Positions 1-11,520 of a DNA stretch of 64,000 nt are shown piece after piece; position 1 is the first letter of the stretch; the number at the start of each line of letters is the position of its first letter. The notes beneath the pieces are model-generated. The model saw nothing but the letters and a program-made list of their open reading frames with translations. It was not told where the DNA came from and made no database searches. The translations under genes were made by a program, and so were the position numbers. This DNA comes from Sinonovacula constricta (Eukaryota > Mollusca > Bivalvia > Cardiida > Solecurtidae), in contig CM017556.1 of NCBI GenBank assembly GCA_007844125.1, positions 26,268,830-26,332,829 of the forward strand. The letters are read 5' to 3'.

Positions 1-658
1 CAAAATAAAGTGAACTTGGCAGCAACTGTTGGTGAAATATGTAAAGCTTTGTCAAAATAGAAGAAGGTTGACATAGAAAAGGAAATTATAACAGTGTTCT
101 CCAGAAGCACCGGCGGCCGGCGGTATCGCCTGATACTTAAGAAATGAGCGCCGGCTACTTTCTCAAAACAAAAATAAATAATTTTCACCGAAAAAAACAC
201 AACGGTTTCGCATAAACAGAAATCGAAAATACATCGACAAAAGTATGACAAAACACTTCCCGGATGTTATTATTTTACTGCGCATCCGTTTGCGCAGGTC
301 GGATGCAGACAGAACATATGGTTTCCAAATGATTCCGAAATTCATAAACTGAGCATTCGTCTTTCTTCGACATTTTTCGCCAAACTGGCAATAACAAAGT
401 CGTGTGTATTCGTGAAAAATGCATATACAGTACGTTGCGTCAACACACGGTCAAAATGACCTGTGTGAATGCACTCGGTGTATTGTGGGTAAAGTAGTTC
501 TTCAACATGTTGTGAATACGGAAGTGATTGCTAAAATGAACAAAACAAGTACGAAGAGGTATACAACATATTATTTTGGCATTTTTTATACATTCTAATA
601 GTTAAAATATGCAAACATTTTGAACTAAATTTTGTAAACGGTCCAGACTTTAACGTAG

Positions 659-978
659 TGACGTCACACGCAATGTATAGAATGGACATATTACTGTTTA
701 ACGAAAGCGAAAGTAGCAAAACTTGCTCATCGTATTTTTTTTCCATTTATCTATAAATATCAAGACTTTAAAAGTTTCTGGACATAGAATAAGGCCTTAG
801 AATATGGTTGTTTAGTCATCTATCTTAATTCAATGAATATTATAATCAAACATATTTCCTACGCGGAATTATTTTTTACGTAGGCACAAATCTCAAATTT
901 TGGGTGAGTTACGAGTTGTAACTTTAACGTAGTGACGTCACACGCTATGTATAGAATGTATGCAGTAAGCTATAAATA
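659..978 (+). promoter_or_regulatory. Tandem CRE motifs and TATA box inside the transposon
   Basis: A block containing the palindromic CRE TGACGTCA occurs at 659-666 and again at 933-940. Each copy sits in about 40 bp of near-identical sequence (actttaacgtag before, cacgc then atgtatagaatg after). The downstream copy is followed by TATAAATA at 971-978, about 50 bp before the ATG at 1028, which is promoter-like spacing. This looks like the internal promoter of the surrounding transposon. Activity is inferred from motifs only. Confidence 0.5.
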
Positions 979-1027
979 GATGTTTCGTCTGCATTCTTAG
1001 CAAAATATACGTATATAAGCCTCTGAA

Positions 1028-1123
1028 ATGCCACCAAAAAAGAAAATAAAAAATGAAAATCAAACATACCAAAGAAAAATGTCAGATTTTTGGACGAAAT
1101 TTGTACACTTCGATATTGAATGA
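1028..1123 (+). pseudogene. Start of a lysine-rich transposon protein (31 codons)
   Basis: An ATG 50 bp after a TATA box opens a 31-codon frame beginning MPPKKKIKNENQ and containing MSDFWTKF before a TGA at 1121-1123. A basic N-terminus followed by an S-D-F-W/F-type motif resembles the beginning of several transposon-encoded proteins. A possible splice donor (GCAG then GTGATT) follows the stop at about 1132, so this may be the first exon of a lost transposase. No domain can be assigned and no downstream exon was recognised before the right TIR. Confidence 0.35.
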
Positions 1124-1857
1124 ATGCATGCAGGTGATTTTCAGTTTTGCTTCAATGTATAATTATATTATATAAAAATAGCCATCGTATCTATGCCGGC
1201 CATACCCCACCCAGCCAGCAATACTGAAAATTTGAAATCGATCTTTTCCTGAAAATAAGTAACTAAAGTCTGTCCTCACTTTTAAGAAAACAAATTAATT
1301 TGATGATTTTTTAAAGTAAAGAATGATACTGTATAATTGAAGAAACGTATATACTTGGAGCAAGGATGTAGACCCTATTGTAAACCCCCAAATATATCAC
1401 TTTTATTTCAAAAGTTACTTAAAAACTTGCAGTATTTTACAATCAAATCAGGGTTATAAAACCTATTTAATCTCCAGCCATCATCTGACTTTGCAGTATG
1501 ATGTTTCAGAGTTATAGTTACATGAGTTGACCAGGCTGTAACTGCGAACTTTGGTTTCTGATTTTATTTGTAATCACTTATACATTCTGCAATATGGTCA
1601 TTTGAAGTGCTCAAATTCCAATTTGAATTTACAAAACTAAAACTTGTAATTAAAACTTGTCATTAAATTTCCAGGGTCGGATTCTGAATGGAGTTGAGTT
1701 TGATGACTCTGATTTTTAAACTGTCATTTAATAAAAGTGAAAAAAATTAACAATGGTTTTGGTTTTGTATAAAAATGAAGCTTTTAAAAGGCAGCAAAAT
1801 AGCTTTAAAATGCACGAAAATGCACCATTCTGCACCGTTAAAAAAAAATTAAAAAAT

Positions 1858-1947
1858 CGGGGGAGGCCCCTTCCCGGCGCACCACTAGCAGGAGGGGAAA
1901 CCCCTCCCGCACCCCCCCCTCGCCGCGAATCTCGCCGCTTCGCGGCT
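1858..1947. other. GC-rich hairpin zone in the transposon
   Basis: A sharply GC-rich island with self-complementary runs: GGAGGGG against CCCCTCC at about 1890-1908, and GCCGCTTCGCGGC near 1935-1947. Its composition differs strongly from the flanking AT-rich sequence. The motif (cc)actagcag within it also occurs in the 205-bp MITEs at 7.1 and 19.4 kb, suggesting related subterminal architecture. Confidence 0.5.
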
Positions 1948-2024
1948 TGACATATGATAATGCAGCCTGCTACTTTAAAAGAATAACCTGCTACTTTTTA
2001 TTTTCTGGAGAACACTGTTATAAT

Positions 2025-2462
2025 GATGCATAAAAGATACTATCAAATTAAGATTTTGACTATAATAGACAGTCATCTTAATTATCTATTTGTTGCAGAA
2101 GAGTCAATGTATGAGTGGAAATTGTACACACTTGTATCGCAATGCTAAAGTGAAGTGAACTTCCAGCAACATTACGTATCATTTTTTAACTCTCCGTGAC
2201 TAAAAAGTGGCACTTTACACAGGAAGCTGCAGACGTAACAGTTTAGGACTATTCCTGTCTCTAGCTCGGCAAGAAGGTCGTATTTTTGTTGTTGTTTTCC
2301 ATATTTCCACAATCTGATGTAAAATGAAAGACAAAAGTTGAAAACCTAAAGAAGTGCAAGATTATCAAAAGCTTATATGTTAATGTTTTGACTGAATACA
2401 ATACAGTGTTTTCTACTTCAATAAATAAATTCATGTTCTGGCTACCAAAAATAATAATTTTC
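2025..2462. other. AT-rich spacer, no gene seen
   Basis: No supported coding exon, RNA gene or clear repeat was found between the transposon end and the next interspersed repeat. Confidence 0.5.
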
Positions 2463-2805
2463 TTTAAACAAGAGAGCCATGATGGCCTTTAATTGTTCAC
2501 CTGCAGACACAGACAAGTGATTTAGAGTCATTTATGAGGTGAAGACTGGGCCATAAACTTGGCCTTTAGCCTGTTCAAAAGGTTTTTCCAAGATCTGACC
2601 TAGTGATCTACTTTTTAACCCCATGTGACCCAGTAATAAACACATTCAAAACTTCAGGCAGGCAAACATTCTGGCCAAGTATGGGGAAGATGTAGCCATA
2701 GATGTGGCCTCTAGTGTGTTGACAAGCGTATTGCTGACCAAGCAGGATGGACGGGGTATCAGAAAAGTTCACCTTAAGCATGTTGTGCTCGGGTGAGCTA
2801 AAAAA
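2463..2805 (+). repeat. Bivalve-type interspersed repeat ('gatggcc...gtgagct')
   Basis: The block opens with acaagagagccatgatggcc and ends with ctcgggtgagct followed by an A-run. In between are phrases such as tgacctagtgatctactttt and ggaagatgtagcc. This layout matches a very abundant dispersed repeat I recognise from bivalve genomes. It has no coding potential here. The transposon class of the family is not evident from this copy. Confidence 0.6.
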
Positions 2806-3551
2806 AAGAAAGAAAGAAGCTAAAAAACGTTAAGAAAAACCTGCCAGTAAAATTGAACCTTTTTGAACATCTGGCTAAACACTAATACTGTTGATGACAA
2901 ATACAAATGAAATATTATTTTGCATTCTTCTGAGTGTTAAAGAGATCAGTTTTTATCCACAGTACTCCAGAAGGCCCTGACCTCAGTGAGCTATCAATCA
3001 TAACAACATTGCTCATCTAACTAACACCCAAGGGGTCCTTAGAAAGGGAGCATTCCTTGTCTGCCAGATGTAAGCTGAGCTAGCAGCTGCCCCACTAAGA
3101 CTGGCTCAATGAGCCCTCAGGGCACCTTAGTCATCAGTCCTACATGCCACAAAACAACAACCCTTTCTGCAAGTTCTTCCCCAGAAATGAGGTCAAATCA
3201 GTCGCACTTCATTTGAAGATTTTGTTGCAGAAGTTAGGCCCAAACTCCAACACATTATTGCAAATTTGTCGCAGAAATTAATCCTAAACTCCAACACTGT
3301 AAATATGTCACAGCTAACAAGTCCCAAGCTAGAAAAAATATGGCATAAAATCAGACCTAATGAACATCACTTTACAAAAAATATAAGTCGCAGAAATCAG
3401 CACAAACATTGTAATGTTGTCTTCACTTTAAAAACATCCTTATTAATTTACTGATAAATGCATCCCACAAAAGAAACTTCACCCGAGCCCCTGAGCATAA
3501 AGCCACAGACTTACATTTAAAATTGCAGAGAAAATGTAATAGCACATTACT
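2806..3551. other. Unique-looking AT-rich spacer, no gene seen
   Basis: Only short spurious reading frames are present. Nothing beyond simple AT-rich sequence could be supported before the satellite array begins. Confidence 0.45.
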
Positions 3552-6232
3552 GGTATGATGCACTGATGTGATGTACTAATGTGATGCACTGATGTGATGT
3601 ACTTAAATGTGATGTATTGATGTGATGTACTGATGTGATGTACTGATGTGATGTACTGACGTGATGTACTGATGTGATGTACTTAAATGTGATGTACTGA
3701 TGTGATGCACTGATGTGATGTACTGATGTGATGTACTGATGTGATGCACTGATGTGATGCACTGTTGTGATGCACTGATGTGATGTACTGATGTGATGCA
3801 CTTAAATGTGATGTACTTAAATGTGATGTACTGATGTGATGCACTGATGTGATGTATTGATGTGATGTACTGATGTGATGTACTGATGTGATGTACTAAT
3901 GTGATGTATTAATGTGATGTACTAATGTGATGTACTAATGTGATGTACTAATGTGATGTACTAATGTGATGTACTAATGTGATGTATTGATGTGATGTAC
4001 TGATGTGATGTACTGATGTGATGCACTGATGTGATGCACTGATGTGATGCACTGATGTGATGCACTGATGTGATGCACTGATGTGATGTACTAATGTGAT
4101 GTACTAATGTGATGTACTGATGTGATGTACTGATGTGATGTACTAATGTGATGTACTGATGTGATGCACTAATGTGATGTACTGATGTGATGTACTGATG
4201 TGATGTACTGATGTGATGTACTGATGTGATGTACTGATGTGATGCACTGATGTGATGCACTGATGTGATGTACTGATGTGATGTACTAATGTGATGTACT
4301 GATGTGATGTACTGATGTGATGCACTGATGTGATGTACTAATGTGATGCACTGATGTGATGCACTGATGTGATGTACTGATGTGATGTACTGATGTGATG
4401 TACTGATGTGATGCACTGATGTGATGCACTGATGTGATGTACTTAAATGTGATGTACTGATGTGATGCACTGATGTGATGTACTGATGTGATGTACTGAT
4501 GTGATGTACTGATGTGATGTACTGATGTGATGCACTGATGTGATGTACTGATGTGATGTACTGATGTGATGCACTGATGTGATGCACTGATGTGATGCAC
4601 TGATGTGATGCACTGATGTGATGCACTGATGTGATGTACTAATGAGATGTACTAATGTGATGTACTGATGTGATGTACTAATGTGATGTACTGATGTGAT
4701 GCACTAATGTGATGTACTGATGTGATGTATTGATGTGATGTACTAATGTGATGTACTGATGTGATGCACTGATGTGATGCACTGATGTGATGTACTGATG
4801 TGATGTACTAATGTGATGTACTGATGTGATGCACTGATGTGATGTACTGATGTGATGCACTGATGTGATGCACTAATGTGATGCACTAATGTGATGTACT
4901 GATGTGATGTACTAATGTGATGTACTGATGTGATGCACTGATGTGATGTACTGATGTGATGCACTGATGTGATGCACTAATGTGATGCACTAATGTGATG
5001 CACTGATGTGATGCACTGATGTGATGTACTGATGTGATGTACTGATGTGATGTACTGATGTGATGTACTGATGTGATGTACTGATGTGATGCACTGATGT
5101 GATGTACTAATGTGATGTACTAATGTGATGCACTGATGTGATGTACTGATGTGATGTACTGATGTGATGTACTTAAATGTGATGTACTGATGTGATGCAC
5201 TGATGTGATGTACTTAAATGTGATGTACTAATGTGATGCACTGATGTGATGTACTGATGTGATGCACTGATGTGATGCACTGATGTGATGCACTGATGTG
5301 ATGTACTGATGTGATGTACTAATGTGATGCACTAATGTGATGCACTGATGTGATGTACTGATGTGATGTACTGATGTGATGTACTAATGTGATGTACTAA
5401 TGTGATGTACTAATGTGATGTACTGATGTGATGTACTAATGTGATGTACTAATGTGATGTACTGATGTGATGTACTAATGTGATGTACTGATGTGATGTA
5501 CTAATGTGATGTACTGATGTGATGCACTAATGTGATGCACTGATGTGATGCACTGATGTGATGTACTTAAATGTGATGTACTGATGTGATGCACTGATGT
5601 GATGTACTAATGTGATGTACTGATGTGATGTACTGATGTGATGTACTAATGTGATGTACTAATGTGATGTACTGATGTGATGTACTGATGTGATGTACTG
5701 ATGTGATGTACTGATGTGATGTACTAATGTGATGTACTAATGTGATGCACTGATGTGATGTACTTAAATGTGATGTACTGATGTGATGCACTGATGTGAT
5801 GTACTAATGTGATGTACTGATGTGATGTACTGATGTGATGTACTGATGTGATGTACTGATGTGATGCACTGATGTGATGTACTAATGTGATGTACTAATG
5901 TGATGTACTAATGTGATGCACTGATGTGATGTACTGATGTGATGTACTGATGTGATGTACTGATGTGATGTACTAATGTGATGTACTGATGTGATGCACT
6001 AATGTGATGCACTGATGTGATGTACTAATGTGATGTACTGATGTGATGTACTAATGTGATGTACTGATGTGATGCACTAATGTGATGTACTGATGTGATG
6101 TATTGATGTGATGTACTGATGTGATGTACTTAAATGTGATGTACTGATGTGATGCACTAATGTGATGTACTAATGTGATGTACTGATGTGATGTACTTAA
6201 ATGTGATGTACTGATGTGATGCACTGATGTGA
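3552..6232. repeat. 13-bp satellite array (~2.7 kb, about 200 units)
   Basis: The unit is TGATGTGATGYAC (Y mostly T or C; the first T-G step often becomes T-A, giving ctaatg). It repeats head to tail for about 2.68 kb with very high identity. A 15-bp variant containing acttaaatg recurs irregularly (for example near 3600, 3681, 3799, 4440, 5171, 5212, 5563, 5761, 6128 and 6194). Because 13 is not a multiple of 3, every frame reads through as a 13-residue His/Ser/Thr/Ile repeat on the minus strand. Those open frames reflect the repeat, not a protein gene. Confidence 0.95.
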
Positions 6233-6355
6233 TACCGTATCTCTATCAGTATATATTGTTACCTTTTCATGTAGTTCTTAGAAAACAACTTTACACTGAT
6301 TAGAAATAAATGGAGCATGACATGAGTTTGTTTCCAAGATCCAGATATATGGGTC

Positions 6356-7585
6356 TATCCCTTGTAATGAAGTATCCTTCAAAGTATCCCTGATAATGAA
6401 GTATCCCTGGAAGTATCCCTTATAATGAAGTATCCCTTATAATGAAGTACCACTTATAATGAAGTATCCCAGGAAGTATCCCTTATAATGAAGTATCCCT
6501 TATAATGAAATATCCCTTATAATGAAGTACCACTTATAATGAAGTATCCCAGGAAGTATCCCTTGTAATGAAGTATCCTTCAAAGTATCCCTAATAATGA
6601 AGTATCCCTGGAAGTATCCCTTATAATGAAATAATGAAGTACCACTTATAATGAAGTATCCCAGGAAGTATCCCTTATAATGAATTAAAGTACCACTTAT
6701 AATGAAGTATCCCTGGAAATATCCCTTTTAATGAAGTATCCCTTATAATGAAGTATCCCTTATATATAATGAAGTATCCCTTATAATGAAGTATCCCTTA
6801 TAATGAAGTATCCCTGGAAGTATCCCTTATAATGAAGTATCCCTTATAATGAAGTATCCCTGGAAGTATCCCTTATAATAAAGTATCCCTTACAGTGAAG
6901 TATCCCTTGAAGTATCACTTATAATGAAGTATCCCTGGAAGTATCACTTATAATGAAGTATCCCTTATAATGAAGTATCCCTGGAAGTATCCCTTATAAT
7001 GAACAGGGTTGTCATTAGGAGGCGGCTGGCGGCCGATTTGACCGCCTCAAATGAAAATTGGGCTGCCTCAAATTTGAAAAAAAATGAACATCGGTCAAGA
7101 GCATGCCCCCTGACCCCACTAGCAGCCCTTCTCGCCTTCGGCGCTCGCATAGCCAAGCCTCCTCAAAAGTTAATTGAGCCTGCTCAAATATTTCTATAGA
7201 CAACCCTGAATGAAGTATCCCTGGAAGTATCCCTTATAATGAAGTATCCCTTGAAGTATCACTTATAGTGAAGTATCCCTTGAAGTATCCCTTATAATGA
7301 AGTATCCCTGGAAGTATCCCTTATAATGAAGTATCCCTGGAAGTATCCCTTATAATGAAGTATCCCTTGAAGTATCACTTATAGTGAAGTATCCCTTGAA
7401 GTATCCCTTATAATGAAGTATCCCTGAAAGTATCCCTTATAATGAAGTATCCCTGGAAGTATCCCTTGTAATGAAGTATCCCTTGAAGTATCACTTATAG
7501 TGAAGTATCCCTTGAAGTATCACTTATAATGAAGTATCCCTGGAAGTATCACTTATAATGAAGTATCCCTCAAAGTATCCTTTAT
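6356..7585. repeat. Compound 17/12-bp satellite (AAGTATCCC family)
   Basis: Two modules alternate: AAGTATCCCTTATAATG (17 bp) and AAGTATCCCTGG (12 bp), often as a 29-bp dimer. Variants carry ccttga, ccactt or ccttgt. The array spans about 1.2 kb and is split at 7004-7208 by a MITE. The array resumes in register after the insertion, apart from the duplicated target bases. Confidence 0.93.
7004..7208. mobile_element. 205-bp hAT-like MITE, copy 1, inserted in a satellite
   Basis: The element begins CAGGGTTGTC and ends GACAACCCTG, a 10-bp perfect terminal inverted repeat. AATGAA lies on both sides (6998-7003 and 7209-7214) and is a 6-bp target-site duplication that can be checked against the surrounding satellite unit. 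Internal landmarks are ggcggctggcggccgatttg, gaccgcc and gactagcag-like sequence. A second copy lies at 19,302-19,508. No coding capacity is evident. Confidence 0.88.
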
Positions 7586-8320
7586 AACACATTCTTTTGC
7601 TAGAGTTAGCACCAAACAATGCATGAGTCCTTCCAGACTGTTCAAACCGGTCTAGATCTAAACTGTTTGAATTTTTTTAGCAGAATTTGCCTGACATGTC
7701 ATTTTTCCTGATCAATTCCAGCTTGCCAGATCAAATATGACTAAGAGAAAAAATCTCTTTTAAAAAAACCTTCTCAGATAGGGTTCAGTTTTACCCTCAT
7801 GATTATACCATCAATCAAGTTACTCTGTGGAGCAGTGTGCACTGTGTGGTTAAATGAAAATTGAAATCATTATCTCTGTCTGTATAAAGATAAAAACACA
7901 GGCCATGCATGCCAAGTGCATGGAGGTTTGCCTTTGTGATCACACAGTCTGATATGTGAAACAATAATTATTTGTTCATCAGTCACGAAGGCATTTTAAC
8001 TTCAAGCAACAATCTGATAACAATCCTGTGTTGTTCTGGTTTTGGTGATTGGGAAAAGAAATTCAATTTGAAAAAAAAGAAACTCAATTGTTGATCTGTC
8101 AATTGATGTAAAAATGTTTTACTGTCTTAATTTCAAAAGATTATATCCATTAAATAATTAAAAATACTACCAGACATTGAAGACCAAAAGTGTATTACTT
8201 TATAAGTAAAAACTGTACATCAACAAATTGATAAACACTTACAAAAACAACATTAATTATGATAGCAATCTTACATCCAGAAGACACAGACAAATCATTA
8301 AATAATAAGGTGGTACAATG
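7586..8320. other. AT-rich spacer, no gene seen
   Basis: No exon with credible splice sites and no recognisable RNA gene was found between the satellite and the next MITE. Confidence 0.45.
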
Positions 8321-8759
8321 CAGGGCTCCCGCTGCCATGCGCCAAATGGGCCATTGGCGCAAAAACAAAAAAAGTGGCTCATTTTTGTGAATCGCTAAGC
8401 GGCCAAGACTGGTAACCATTTCTACACGTACTGTGATTCACTAGCAAGAAGAAGCTCGATAGCCAGTCAAGCTTGCGTGGCGGCCTTCACCTTGAGGGCA
8501 TTGTTGCGTTGTCATGTTGAGTACATAACTGCCGAATAAACATCGCAGCCAGCCGAATGTTTGTTGCGATCATTAATTGGACAGTACTGGATTGTCGATT
8601 AATAACAATTAATGATACAATTAGATACTACAAAAATGACATTAAATTGACATGTAAATTTGGCTCATAAAAATGGCTCATGAAATAAAAAAGTGGCTCA
8701 CAATTTTCAAATTTGGCTCAATGGTTGGCTCAGACCAAAAAAAAACAGGGGGAGCCCTG
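8321..8759. mobile_element. 439-bp hAT-like non-autonomous TIR element
   Basis: The left end reads CAGGGCTCCC and the right end GGGAGCCCTG, a 10-bp perfect inverted repeat. CAATG flanks both ends (8316-8320 and 8760-8764), a 5-bp target-site duplication. The interior holds repeated gtggctca / tttggctca phrases. Its ends are related to, but distinct from, the CAGGGTTGTC MITEs. It contains no transposase. Confidence 0.82.
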
Positions 8760-8764
8760 CAATG

Positions 8765-9010
8765 TATAAACAAGAGCTGTCCAAAGACAGCGCACTCAAC
8801 TTTTCTCAGTGCTGGATAATATACTGAATATTCAAAGACAAAAATATTTCAAGTCAATGGGGCATAACTCTTCCAGAATAATTTTACAGTTACCTTCCCT
8901 TTAGAAATTGGTTTGTCTGATAGTGTGCAGGTATTCCAATTTTGAAGTTAATAACTTTGATGGTTTTCAAAAACTTAATTTTAAAAAAAGATGCTGACGA
9001 GACAGTCATG
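8765..9010 (+). repeat. Bivalve-type interspersed repeat ('acaagagctgtcc')
   Basis: It starts with aaacaagagctgtccaaaga and continues with tcaatggggcataactctt and ttggtttgtctgatagtg, wording I recognise from a highly abundant bivalve repeat. It abuts the right end of the TIR element. The downstream boundary is approximate. Confidence 0.5.
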
Positions 9011-9465
9011 ACTATGCTTTTTTTCCTTTGAAAAAAAATTTAAAACTATACACTTTTGATCATATGTCATTAAATTCCTCAACTGATATAACTAAGTCCA
9101 CAATACATCAGTTACAGACACAAGTTAAAACACTGACATTTTAGCCCTAGCCTATTAAGCACAAGTTAACCGGACTTAGGCAAACAATGAGGTCCAAATC
9201 AGACTGCTCCCAATGTAACTTTTACATGTGTATGCATTTGTAAGCAATTAACTAAGATTTTGTTTTGCTTATTAATCAATGCAGAATAAAAAGGGATAAT
9301 AGATAACAACAGACCGTTACGGGATTTTTCCTCTCCATTTTGGGAATATGACATCTGACCAAGGGTTAAAATTTCTTTCGTTCTCTGAACTGGGAATTTT
9401 CTCCTTGAAACTTGGAAAAACATACTTTTTGTCTTTGGGAACACAACACAATATCAGTCTTGAAA

Positions 9466-10346
9466 ATGGGGAAAACAACTACCCTCCTGTATTTATCTAT
9501 GTCACAGAACATATGTCGTCTTTAAAATGGGGAAAACAACTACCCTCCTGTATTTATCTATGTCACAGAACATCTGTCGTCTTTAAAATGGGGAAAACAA
9601 CAACCCTGCTGTATTTATCTACGTCACAGAACATCTGTCGTCTTTAAAATAGGGAAAACAACAACCCTACTGTATTTATCTATGTCACAGAACATCTGTC
9701 GTCTTTAAAATGGGGAAAACACCAACCCTGCTGTATTTATCTATGTCACAGAACATCTGTCGTCTTCAAAATGGGGAAAACAACAACCCTGCTGTATATT
9801 ATTCTATGTCACAGAACATCTGTCTTCTTTAAAATGGGGAAAACACCAACCCTGCTGTATTTATCTATGACACAGAACATCTGTCGTCTTCAAAATGGGG
9901 AAAACAACAACCCTGCTGTATTTATCTACATCACAGAACATCTGTCGTCTTTAAAATGGGGAAAACAACAACCCTGCTGTATTTATCTACGTCACAGAAC
10001 ATCTGTCGTCTTTAAAATGGGGAAAACAACAACCCTGCTGTATTTATCTACGTCACAGAACATCTGTCGTCTTCAAAATGGGGAAAACAACAACCCTGCT
10101 GTATATTATTCTATGTCACAGAACATCTGTCGTCTTTAAAATGGGGAAAACAACAACCCTGCTGTATTTATCTACGTCACAGAACATCTGTCGTCTTTAA
10201 AATGGGGAAAACAACAACCCTGCTGTATTTATCTACGTCACAGAACATCTGTCGTCTTTAAAATTGGGAAAACAACAACCCTGCTGTATTTATCTACATC
10301 AGAGAACATCTGTCGTCTTTAAAATGGGGAAAACAACAACCCTGCT
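9466..10346. repeat. 61-bp satellite, left block (about 14 units)
   Basis: The unit contains ggggaaaacaacaaccctgc, then tgtatttatctacgtcacag, then aacatctgtcgtctttaaaa. Spacing between units is 61 bp. Some units carry atctatgtcac or tatattattctatgtcac variants. Each unit holds a CRE-like TACGTCA or TATGTCA core. The array stops abruptly at 10,346 and resumes at 11,521. Open frames along it (for example 9771-10139) are by-products of the repeat. Confidence 0.92.
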
Positions 10347-11520
10347 CAGCGTTTTTTTTTGCCTCATTGGGAATGGGTCCGGTACCATCAAATTGGGAAT
10401 TTTTCGAATCGTGAAAAGTGCCAAATTGGGAATTTTCGCGTCGTAAAATTAGGCTAATTGGGAATTTCATGTACAAGGTGAATATATTGCAATATTTGCA
10501 TAAATGTGAATGGTTAGCATTCTTTGTATGTAAGTTTATTGACTTGAGAGGAATAAAGTAAAAAAAAAAGTCTTAAAATATTTTTATCAGCATGTTTATT
10601 TGAAACATGATAATGTTTCAGCAAAGTGATGGTGCAATAAAATATATCACTTTGATGTAGAAAAAGTAAAAAAAAAAGATCGGTTTTTAGTCGTTTGCGG
10701 TAGTATTTACTGTTGTGGCTCACCCTGGGGCTGCCTTTTATTTATTCTGTAGATATAAAAACAAGTATAATAATTTACTGATGAAAGAATGTGTACACAT
10801 AAAAGATATTTAATGTTAACCACTGTTATAAAAACTGTATAGATAAACTTGTCTAAACAAGCAACTTAATTTATAATAATGAAATGTTATGCACTAATGA
10901 ATAGTATACATCATCATTCCCCACCCACTTAAAAATACAGTAAATGACAATTTTCAGTTTTGTTTCAGACTGTTGTGACCAGTGTTGTTATTAATATAAC
11001 CATCTAAACTGAAGTCTTTCAGTTTATAACATTAACAATATTGATTACTCACTTAGAAAAACAATTCTCAATCGGGACCAAAACGGCAACAGAAAAAAAA
11101 CACATGGGATCAAAATTCGAGACGATGTGCCATTTAAAGGTTTTAGACATCTTAACGTGCATGATTTAACTCAAAATCTACTGTTTTTTTTTTTTAAAAA
11201 ACAATGCTTGTATTTAAAAGTTATCCATTGCTAATTCATAATACGCTTTTAGGCATTACCTGCATAAATTCTGAATAATTTGGACGATTGGACGATTGTC
11301 ATTTTAAAATTTCGTAGCAGGCATGCCTTTTTTTACGTCAACAGAAAATGCGATTTACGGTAAAGGAATTTCTCGCTGTTAGCCAATCAGCGTATCCCAA
11401 ACTGGGGAAATACCATCGCGTCATTGTTTTTGCCACAGCCACATATTCTGTGAATCGACTGGTTTTATGTTTTTATTTTCATACCTCGTGGTTTGCCAAT
11501 AGATATTGGTATTATAGATA
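10347..11520. mobile_element. 1.17-kb insertion splitting the 61-bp satellite
   Basis: The 61-bp array breaks off after CAACAACCCTGCT (10,334-10,346) and restarts with the same 13 bases at 11,521-11,533, as expected for a target-site duplication. The insert begins cagcg plus a run of nine or ten T, and contains several 'attgggaatttt' phrases at its left end plus a CCAAT-box-like gccaatcag near 11,380. No reading frame of known type and no terminal inverted repeats were seen. A retroposed sequence with its tail on the left is one possibility. Confidence 0.5.

Larger units (their letters stand above)
92..2017. mobile_element. DNA transposon with perfect TIRs, internally degenerate (hAT-like ends)
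   Basis: Both ends carry the same terminal sequence in opposite orientation: CAGTGTTCTCCAGAA at 92-106 and its exact reverse complement at 2003-2017. The hexamer TTATAA lies directly outside each end (86-91 and 2018-2023) and reads as a 6-bp target-site duplication. Inside are a tandemly repeated CRE/TATA promoter, the start of a lysine-rich reading frame at 1028, and a GC-rich hairpin zone near 1858-1945 that contrasts with the AT-rich rest. No transposase catalytic domain is recognisable, so the copy is probably non-autonomous or internally deleted. The CAGNG-type ends suggest the hAT superfamily. The 6-bp duplication is shorter than the usual 8 bp, so the class remains an inference. Confidence 0.75.

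Noticed and set aside
3961..4626. 221-codon His/Ser/Thr/Ile-rich frame
   Set aside because: It is the 13-bp satellite read in one of its always-open frames. There is no start context, and equivalent frames exist in other phases.
3552..7585. CRISPR-like repeat arrays
   Set aside because: The units are contiguous tandem repeats without unique spacers, and the window is eukaryotic.
9771..10139. 122-codon repetitive frame in the 61-bp array
   Set aside because: Caused by tandem 61-bp units. The frame shifts each unit and has no independent coding evidence.
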